Positions 1-4,728 of a DNA stretch of 7,061 bases are shown here, piece by piece. The DNA comes from Parcubacteria group bacterium. Its GTDB lineage: Bacteria > Patescibacteriota > Minisyncoccia > Phycocordibacterales > GCA-002724975. Each line of letters starts with the position of its first letter. Position 1 is the first letter of the stretch. The stretch covers positions 1-7,061 of the forward strand of contig PBQF01000086.1 in assembly GCA_002724975.1 (NCBI GenBank). The letters are read 5' to 3'. A program made the position numbers and the translations under genes. The notes below the pieces were generated by a model that made no database searches, was not told the origin of the DNA, and worked only from the letters and a program-made list of their open reading frames with translations.

Positions 1-1625
1 ATATTTGTCCTTTTGGACTTGAAATGGAAAACAGAGCCTGTAAGAATTATTTGATTAGTTTTTGTTATGATGCCCTGCTCTAAAGCAGCAAGAATAGCCT
101 TCTCTTTTTCTTTATTTGTGATATTGTCAATGCTTCCTTCTATGATTATTGGAACTACCCCCCACAATATGTGCATCTGCCTTAATATCTTCTTTTTTGT
201 TGTTATAGCAACTATCTTTGGCCTTAACTTTTTGCTTGCAAGCATCCTTGCTGTATATCCTCCAGATGTTATCACAACTATTGAATCTATATCAATCAAC
301 CCGTCAATTTTTGAGATTGCATTAACTATGCAATCGGTAAATGTTAAATGATTTGTATCCTCAAGCTCTTTATTTTCTATATCATCTTCTACTTCTTTTG
401 CTATTTTTGACATGGTCCTGACAGATTCAACAGGATATTTTCCGGCAGCAGTCTCTGCAGAAAGCATAAGGCATGATGCTCCATCAAGCACAGAATTTGC
501 AATATCTGATATCTCGGCTTTTGTGGGCAGGCTGCTTACAATCATGGAATCGAGCATATGCGTTGCAATAATTACCGGCTTTCCCTGCCTATTGCACTCA
601 TCTATTATCCTTTTTTGCAGCCTAGGAAGAAGTTCAAATCTAGTCTCTGAAGCCAAATCCCCGCGGTCTATCATAACACCATACGATTCCTTGATTATTT
701 CCCTGTAGTTTTTGACAGCCTCTTTTGTCTCAATCTTTGCAATTACCTTTATCTTATCTCCTACTACATCTGAAAGGCTTCCATACCCCAAAAGACTGTT
801 TAATTTTTTTATGTCTGATACTGACCTGACAAATGAAGTTCCAATAAAATCAATATCATTTTTTATTGCGAATTTAACCCAAAATATGTCTTTTTTAAGA
901 ATACCCTTATAATCCACAAAACTATCAGGAAAGTTCAATCCTTTATTTTTGGTTATTATACCATCATTCAGCGCTTTGCAGCTTAAGCTATTGCGTTTTG
1001 ATTTTAAGACAAGAAGCTCAATCTTTCCATCATCAATCAATATCCTATGTCCTTTTTTTACAGATGTATGCAGTTCTGTATCCAGGTAAAGCTCATTGTT
1101 TTTTGACTTATCAAATGTAAAATTTATTGTTTTTCCGGTTTTAATTCTTACGGGCTTTGTTAAATTATTAAGCCTTATTTTAGGGCCGGGAATGTCTAAA
1201 AGTATTGGAATGTCTAAAGATACTTTCCTGATATTATGCATTATCTTTAATGCTGATTTTTCATTGCAGTGGGATGCGTTTATCCTTGCACAATCCATTC
1301 CGGCATCTGCTAATTTCCTTATGATCTTTGGATCGTTAGAGGAAGGGCCTATGGTGCAGATTATTTTTGTCTTTTTTTTATCTTTCTTATTGGAATCCAG
1401 AGTTAACTTATAAAATAAATTCCTTGTTTTTTCATTGAGATTAATATGGTAAAAAATTGCATTTTTTTCCTGTTTTGCAGCAACATAGCCATTTTTTTGA
1501 AGCTCTTTCAGTATTTTAAATGAGCTTCCTACGCTTATATTTACTAATCTTGCTATCTGGTTGATATTATGTCCAGTACCATGATTCCTGTACAGAAATT
1601 CAAAAATTCTTGTCTTGTTGTCCAT
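1..1625 (-). CDS. pyk: Pyruvate kinase with N-terminal winged-HTH domain (3' end beyond window)
   Basis: Pyruvate kinase transfers phosphate from PEP to ADP, the last step of glycolysis. The 541 visible residues start at ATG 1625. Residues 1-65 form a winged HTH: helix 3-14, helix 21-29, recognition helix about 31-46 with SVGSSFKILKELQKNGY, and a wing at 48-62. A Lys-rich linker (78-87) leads into the kinase at about 85. Kinase motifs seen: ICTIGP (89-93 region), RINASH (114-119), DIPGPKIR (144-151), IDDG (197-200), the AKIE motif with catalytic-type Lys297 and metal ligand Glu299, RGDL with Asp323, ATHMLDSM (354-361), PTKAE, and SAETAAGKYPVE. The C-terminal domain is present to within a few residues of the usual end. 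Typical pyruvate kinases have about 470-480 residues, so the HTH is a true addition. No ATG, GTG or TTG lies in frame between the domains, so separate translation is unlikely. Substitutions include Thr-to-Ile at 145, Glu-to-Lys at 149 and Gln-to-His at 356. The enzyme call is firm; DNA binding is inferred. Confidence 0.93.
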   Translation of the reverse strand, partial: MDNKTRIFEFLYRNHGTGHNINQIARLVNISVGSSFKILKELQKNGYVAAKQEKNAIFYHINLNEKTRNLFYKLTLDSNKKDKKKTKIICTIGPSSNDPKIIRKLADAGMDCARINASHCNEKSALKIMHNIRKVSLDIPILLDIPGPKIRLNNLTKPVRIKTGKTINFTFDKSKNNELYLDTELHTSVKKGHRILIDDGKIELLVLKSKRNSLSCKALNDGIITKNKGLNFPDSFVDYKGILKKDIFWVKFAIKNDIDFIGTSFVRSVSDIKKLNSLLGYGSLSDVVGDKIKVIAKIETKEAVKNYREIIKESYGVMIDRGDLASETRFELLPRLQKRIIDECNRQGKPVIIATHMLDSMIVSSLPTKAEISDIANSVLDGASCLMLSAETAAGKYPVESVRTMSKIAKEVEDDIENKELEDTNHLTFTDCIVNAISKIDGLIDIDSIVVITSGGYTARMLASKKLRPKIVAITTKKKILRQMHILWGVVPIIIEGSIDNITNKEKEKAILAALEQGIITKTNQIILTGSVFHFKSKRTN

Positions 1626-1640
1626 TTTTTAATACGCTAA

Positions 1641-1684
1641 AATTCCACCATCTCTATAAATAAAAGGAAGATACTGGTGGAATT
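1641..1684. repeat. Perfect 10-bp inverted repeat flanking a TATA box (candidate operator)
   Basis: AATTCCACCA at 1641-1650 is the exact reverse complement of TGGTGGAATT at 1675-1684, with 24 bp between the arms. The spacer holds the TATA box of the HTH-pyruvate kinase gene. One arm falls between the TATA box and the predicted transcription start, the other just upstream of the BRE position. The arms are the most GC-containing words in an otherwise very AT-rich intergenic region. This placement suits an operator that would block TBP/TFB when bound. The gene's own wHTH is the obvious candidate ligand, by inference. Arm centres are 34 bp apart, wider than one wHTH dimer normally spans. Confidence 0.6.
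1655..1662 (-). promoter_or_regulatory. Proximal TATA box of the HTH-pyruvate kinase gene
   Basis: On the minus strand the sequence TTTATTTATA ends at 1655. It is centred about 34 nt upstream of the ATG at 1625. With the usual archaeal TATA-to-start distance of about 25 nt, transcription would begin near 1632-1634, giving a leader of under 10 nt. The BRE side (CTTCCTT) is poor in purines, so the promoter looks weaker than the others in the window. It lies exactly between the arms of a perfect inverted repeat (1641-1650 and 1675-1684). Confidence 0.6.
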
Positions 1685-1690
1685 CGCTTA

Positions 1691-1761
1691 GTCAAAAAAA
1701 CACCAGAATAGCCCAATTATGATAAAAACATATCATCTATCATTGATAGGTGTTTTTTGAC
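1691..1761 (-). other. Long interrupted inverted repeat, possible structured leader RNA or terminator
   Basis: GTCAAAAAAACACC (1691-1704) pairs with GGTGTTTTTTGAC (1749-1761), apart from one extra A in the first arm. Between the arms lie two smaller symmetric elements: ATGATA/TATCAT with a 6-nt loop (1719-1736) and the near-palindrome CTATCATTGATAG (1737-1749). A minus-strand transcript from the upstream TATA box (1798-1805) would contain all of it, as a closing stem with inner hairpins. Alternatively, its U7 tract could end transcription of the glycosyltransferase operon that stops at 1918. No ORF of useful length is present. The symmetry is plain; the function is not known. Confidence 0.45.
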
Positions 1762-1792
1762 AGTGAATAATACTAGAAAAAAAGTGAATAAT
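1762..1792. repeat. Direct repeat of AGTGAATAAT, 21-bp period
   Basis: AGTGAATAAT occurs at 1762-1771 and again at 1783-1792. The start-to-start distance is 21 bp, about two helical turns. Both copies lie just downstream of the distal minus-strand TATA box, and the predicted transcription start (about 1776) falls between them. Same-face spacing is compatible with a protein-binding site, but in such AT-rich DNA chance is possible. Confidence 0.4.
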
Positions 1793-1797
1793 CTTTA

Positions 1798-1812
1798 TAT
1801 TTAAATGTTTGT
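1798..1812 (-). promoter_or_regulatory. Distal TATA/BRE promoter on the minus strand
   Basis: Read on the minus strand, ACAAACA is followed directly by TTTAAATA (TATA at 1798-1805). This is a close match to the archaeal BRE plus TATA pattern. A start about 25 nt downstream would be near 1776. The next gene on that strand begins at 1625, so this promoter would make a leader of about 150 nt or a separate small RNA. Either is unusual beside the leaderless genes in the rest of the window. Confidence 0.5.
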
Positions 1813-1917
1813 ATTTTATGGTTAAATCATTCATACAATAGAATATCTTTGATTTTTAACTAATGGCTACGCAACTAAAAGCAAATTAATAATAATTTAA
1901 AGAAAACAATCATTTAA
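1806..1917. other. AT-rich spacer after the glycosyltransferase operon
   Basis: Apart from the BRE of the distal promoter at its left end, I see no gene, RNA or clear repeat here. A minus-strand pyrimidine-rich tract (TTGTTTTCTTT, about 1899-1909) shortly after the operon stop codon could act as a weak archaeal poly-T terminator, but it is not a strong example. Confidence 0.3.
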
Positions 1918-3003
1918 TCAGCTATAATCTGTTATTATCTTATCAAGCTTTTTTGCCAGTTTTTCCCAGGTAAAATTCCTCATGTCTTTGCTGTAATCTA
2001 CTCTTTTGTTTTCTTTCAGCTTTGAGATTATCTTATTTGCAAGGTCTTCAGAGTCATCCGGCTTGCATAAGCTTCCCTTATATTTTCTTAGCAATAATGA
2101 AACATCTCCAACATCAGTTGCCACAATAGGAGCATTGCATGCCATATACTCAACAATCTTGTATGGGAAGCAGTATCTTGCAAAGTTATTGTCGGGATTC
2201 GGCAGTATAGCAACATCAGCTGCGTTGATTCCAGAAACAACATCCTGCCTATTTGTAAATTTCCTGTAAATTACATTCTTTTGATTGATATCGATACCCT
2301 TTCCAATCTGACCGCTAAGAAGAAGGTAAGTATTAGGATGTTTTTCCATTACTTTATGCAGGGCATCAATCATGATATCGAATCCCTTGAGGTTTCTTAA
2401 ATAGCCGATGTAAACAATTATTTTTATATCCAAGGGGAGCTTTAATTTTTTCCTGGACTTATTTTTATCTATTGTCCTGAAAAAATTCAAATCAACGCCA
2501 TTTTGGATGACATAAGACTTTTTACTCCTGAATTTAGAGGCATATTTTTTCAGGTTCTCGCTTACAGTCAATACAATATCAGCTTTTTTAATTATTTTCT
2601 TGTCAAAATAGCCAATGAACGGGATTTTATATGTATCATATATCTCAAAATTATCCTGTAAATCATAAACTAAAGGAATTTTGAATTTTTTTGAATAATG
2701 ATAGCCCATGATGCCTATTAATGGATCTGTTGTTGCAATAATAACATCATATTTTTCTTTTTTAATTAATCCATTTAGAGATAAAATGAATTTTCCTGCA
2801 GAAAAAAGAGTAATTGGACTTACAATAAACCTTATGCCGTTTCTTTTGATTATTTTAGACTCTTTTTTTATATAGTCAGGGCATACAAAATCAATCTTAT
2901 GCTTTTTTGCCAAGGGCTCAAACAGCCTGATCTGCCTTCCAAAATTTTCCATAACCATATCTTTAGCTGCGCCAAACCGCTTCATAATAACAAGAATTTT
3001 CAT
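1918..3003 (-). CDS. GT4-type (GT-B fold) glycosyltransferase, third gene of the sugar operon
   Basis: A 361-residue protein that should transfer a sugar from an activated donor to a glycan or lipid acceptor at the inner membrane face. The start MKILVIMKRFG is the usual N-terminal beta strand of a GT-B fold. The first domain contains DVIIATTDP (86-94), YDLQDN (113-118) and VSEN (147-150), and NGVD (168-171) marks the domain boundary. The second domain has YIGYLRNLKGFD (198-209) with donor-phosphate-binding Lys206, and CFPYKIVEYMACNAPIVATD (278-297) with Glu285. The usual first acidic residue of the EX7E motif is not at its standard place. No signal peptide or membrane helix is seen. The ATG overlaps the previous gene's TGA as ATGA (3000-3003), so translation is probably coupled. 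An in-frame ATG at 3027 would add eight residues inside the upstream gene and is less likely. Donor and acceptor cannot be named. Confidence 0.88.
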   Translation of the reverse strand: MKILVIMKRFGAAKDMVMENFGRQIRLFEPLAKKHKIDFVCPDYIKKESKIIKRNGIRFIVSPITLFSAGKFILSLNGLIKKEKYDVIIATTDPLIGIMGYHYSKKFKIPLVYDLQDNFEIYDTYKIPFIGYFDKKIIKKADIVLTVSENLKKYASKFRSKKSYVIQNGVDLNFFRTIDKNKSRKKLKLPLDIKIIVYIGYLRNLKGFDIMIDALHKVMEKHPNTYLLLSGQIGKGIDINQKNVIYRKFTNRQDVVSGINAADVAILPNPDNNFARYCFPYKIVEYMACNAPIVATDVGDVSLLLRKYKGSLCKPDDSEDLANKIISKLKENKRVDYSKDMRNFTWEKLAKKLDKIITDYS

Positions 3004-3974
3004 TTTTTGAAATAATCGCTGTACCATTCAATTGTTTCTTTTAAGCCCTGTTCAATGCTGTATTCCGGCTTCCAGTTAAGAATTTTCCCAGCCTTATCTG
3101 AAGACAGATATTGCCTGTCAATTTCATTTTTTGCCTCTCCAAGAATTTTTGGCTTTACATCTTTGCCCATTGATTTTATTATTTTTTTGTATAATTCCAA
3201 AACGCTTATAGGTTTTCCTGTTCCAAAATTAAAAGCCTGTCCTGCAACTTCTTTCCTGTTAAGATTCTCTGCTAAAACAAGATATGCATTAACTGCATCC
3301 TTGATGTACATATAATCTCTTTCAGGAGTTCCGTCGCTTCTGATAATCGGCTCTTCACCCTTGATAATTTTTACGATAACATCAGGAATCAGCCTGCTCA
3401 GGTTCATGTCAGCAGGGCCGTAAGTATTGGCATTTCTGGTTATTGCCAAAGGAAGATTATATGCCATAAAATAGCACCTTGCAATAACATCTGCGCATGC
3501 CTTTGATGCGTCATATGGAAAATAGCCGTTTAAGGGCGAATCTTCGGTATAAGGGAGCTTTTTTTGCTGCCCATAAGCCTTGTCAGAGGAAGCAACAATT
3601 AAACCCTTGATTGTTTTTGATAATCTGCATGCTTCCAGTATGTTCCATGTACCCTTAATATTGGACTCAAATGTGGATAATGGGCTTCTGTTGGCAGGCC
3701 CGACAATTGCCTGTGCTGCAATATGAAAACAGAAATCAATGTCATATTCATTTATTGCCCTTTCACAATCATTATAATTTACAAGATCCCCATGTACAGC
3801 ATTTATTTTATCCCTAATGCCTAATAGATCCATATTGTTGGTTTTTTTTATATCCCTTAATATTGTAGTTACCTCTGCTCCTTTTTCAACGAGAGCTTTT
3901 GCTAGATGACTTCCAATAAAGCCGTCTGCTCCGGTTACTATTACTTTCCTGCCTTTCCAGCTCATTTTATCCAT
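3000..3974 (-). CDS. rfbG: NAD-dependent sugar-nucleotide 4,6-dehydratase/epimerase, probably CDP-glucose 4,6-dehydratase (RfbG-like)
   Basis: A 324-residue extended short-chain dehydrogenase. The NAD-binding loop is GADGFIG (15-21), followed by HGDL (61-64) and HIAAQ (84-88). The catalytic set is Ser130-Asp131-Lys132 with Tyr154 and Lys158 (YDASK). The Asp-Lys pair after Ser/Thr, in SSDKAYG, resembles the CDP-glucose 4,6-dehydratase motif rather than the Asp-Glu of dTDP-glucose dehydratase. Substrate-side motifs are NTYGPADMNLSRLIPD (183-198) and PERDYMYIKD (217-226); FNFGTG is at 249-253. The upstream neighbour is an RfbF-like cytidylyltransferase, which would supply CDP-glucose for conversion to CDP-4-keto-6-deoxyglucose. 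The two genes overlap. Bacterial RfbG is usually about 350-360 residues, so this is a little short. A simple UDP-sugar 4-epimerase of the same superfamily is the main alternative. Family is certain, substrate moderately so. Confidence 0.8.
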   Translation of the reverse strand: MDKMSWKGRKVIVTGADGFIGSHLAKALVEKGAEVTTILRDIKKTNNMDLLGIRDKINAVHGDLVNYNDCERAINEYDIDFCFHIAAQAIVGPANRSPLSTFESNIKGTWNILEACRLSKTIKGLIVASSDKAYGQQKKLPYTEDSPLNGYFPYDASKACADVIARCYFMAYNLPLAITRNANTYGPADMNLSRLIPDVIVKIIKGEEPIIRSDGTPERDYMYIKDAVNAYLVLAENLNRKEVAGQAFNFGTGKPISVLELYKKIIKSMGKDVKPKILGEAKNEIDRQYLSSDKAGKILNWKPEYSIEQGLKETIEWYSDYFKK

Positions 3975-4654
3975 GGTGTATCTCCTTTCTCAAACATCTC
4001 ATTCAACTCGATAACATCCTTTAATGTATTCATTGATTTCCAAAAGCCATTATGCTTAAATGCTGTAATCTGCTTTGCTTTTGCAAGGTCTTCAAAGGTT
4101 TCTTTTTCCAGGTCATATCCCGGCTTGATATAATTAAAAATTTCTTTTTCAATAACATAAAAACCACCGTTCATCAAGTGGTTTAATTTTGGCTTTTCCT
4201 TAAAACTTGTAACTTCATGGATTTCATTTATTTCCATGATTCCAAATGGTGAAACCAAATGAACAGCAGCCAGTGTAACAATCTTTTTGTTTTTTTTATG
4301 AAATTCTATGACCTTATTAATATCAACATCACTCAGGTCATCTCCATATGAAAGCAGGAAATTATCTCCTTTTATCTTATCTTTAACCTTCATCAATCTT
4401 TCAGCTTTATTTGCATCTTCTCCGGTATCTGCAAATTCAATATTGAACTCTTTGTTACCATTGAAATATTCTTTTATCTTATCTCCTTTGTAACCAAGGC
4501 AAAGTATGAAATCATTATAGCCTGCAGCTGCATACATGCTCATTAAGTGATGCAGTATTGGCTTGTTCCCAATCTCCACTAAGGGCTTAGGAATGTCTTC
4601 TGTATATTCGTTTAACCTGGTGCCTTTTCCCCCGCACAATATTACCACATGCAT
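3962..4654 (-). CDS. rfbF: Sugar-1-phosphate nucleotidyltransferase, probably glucose-1-phosphate cytidylyltransferase (RfbF-like)
   Basis: A 230-residue nucleotidyltransferase that should join CTP and glucose-1-phosphate into CDP-glucose plus pyrophosphate in the cytoplasm. Visible motifs: nucleotide loop GGKGTRL (8-14), PKPLVEIG with Lys23 (22-29), DTGED (77-81), YGDDLSDVDI with metal-ligand Asp105 (103-112), EKPK (153-156), NGGFYV (162-167), and GFWKSMNTLKD (203-213). The DTGE segment and the GFW-x-x-M-x-T...TPW ending are RfbF-like rather than RmlA- or GalU-like. It is shorter than bacterial RfbF (about 257 residues), and the segment missing lies before DTGED. Position 209 is Asn where RfbF-type enzymes have a metal-binding Asp. 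First gene of the operon, with a TATA box about 23 nt before the ATG (leaderless), and overlapping the dehydratase gene. The family call is strong; the cytidylyl specificity is inferred from motifs and neighbour. Confidence 0.83.
   Translation of the reverse strand: MHVVILCGGKGTRLNEYTEDIPKPLVEIGNKPILHHLMSMYAAAGYNDFILCLGYKGDKIKEYFNGNKEFNIEFADTGEDANKAERLMKVKDKIKGDNFLLSYGDDLSDVDINKVIEFHKKNKKIVTLAAVHLVSPFGIMEINEIHEVTSFKEKPKLNHLMNGGFYVIEKEIFNYIKPGYDLEKETFEDLAKAKQITAFKHNGFWKSMNTLKDVIELNEMFEKGDTPWIK
3981..3988 (-). promoter_or_regulatory. Shine-Dalgarno-like site deciding the dehydratase start
   Basis: On the minus strand AAAGGAGA lies in the last codons of the cytidylyltransferase gene, with its GGAG seven nt from the ATG at 3974. 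This favours the first Met over the fourth Met (3965), which instead forms an ATGA overlap with the upstream stop codon. It is the only convincing ribosome binding site in the window, as expected for an internal operon gene in an organism that otherwise uses leaderless starts. Confidence 0.55.
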
Positions 4655-4673
4655 GGTTTAAGTTATTCTAGGG

Positions 4674-4691
4674 TATTTAAAAACCTTTTTG
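4674..4691 (-). promoter_or_regulatory. Promoter of the rfbF-rfbG-glycosyltransferase operon
   Basis: On the minus strand CAAAAAGG (BRE-like) precedes TTTTTAAATA, with core TATA at 4674-4681. The TATA centre is about 23-24 nt from the ATG at 4654, so the mRNA should be leaderless. It is arranged back to back with the promoter of the plus-strand glycosyltransferase. Confidence 0.7.
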
Positions 4692-4707
4692 AAAACATAT
4701 TTATATA
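4692..4707 (+). promoter_or_regulatory. Promoter of the plus-strand glycosyltransferase
   Basis: AAAACA (BRE-like, 4692-4697) is followed by TTTATATA at 4700-4707. The TATA centre is 25-26 nt before the ATG at 4729, which predicts a leaderless transcript. Its core ATTTATATAC is repeated in the promoter of the radical SAM gene. Confidence 0.72.
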
Positions 4708-4728
4708 CCATATATTACTAGTTCAGCT

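Noticed and set aside
67..1413. Several plus-strand open frames (67-351, 412-708, 712-912, 1096-1413)
   Set aside because: They are antisense to the pyruvate kinase, whose minus-strand frame is continuous and rich in family motifs. Their translations show no recognisable domain.
1717..1743. Eight-codon ORF on the minus strand in the predicted leader
   Set aside because: It is made by the same bases that form the two small dyads. It is too short and has no Shine-Dalgarno, so there is no reason to call it a leader peptide.
1691..1761. Miniature transposable element or CRISPR-like repeat
   Set aside because: The outer repeats look like short terminal inverted repeats, but no target-site duplication flanks them (CTTA versus AGTG) and there is only one unit, so neither call is supported.
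1626..1917. tRNA or other known RNA gene
   Set aside because: No tRNA cloverleaf elements such as a GGTTCGAATCC-type T arm or acceptor pairing were found in this gap.
3004..3027. Upstream ATG adding MVQRLFQK to the third operon gene
   Set aside because: It lies inside the dehydratase gene, has no family support, and the ATG at 3003 gives the normal GT-B N-terminus with an ATGA overlap.
3963..3965. Met4 as the dehydratase start
   Set aside because: It forms an ATGA overlap like the next junction, but the Shine-Dalgarno site sits at the right distance only from ATG 3974. Kept as an alternative, not the main call.
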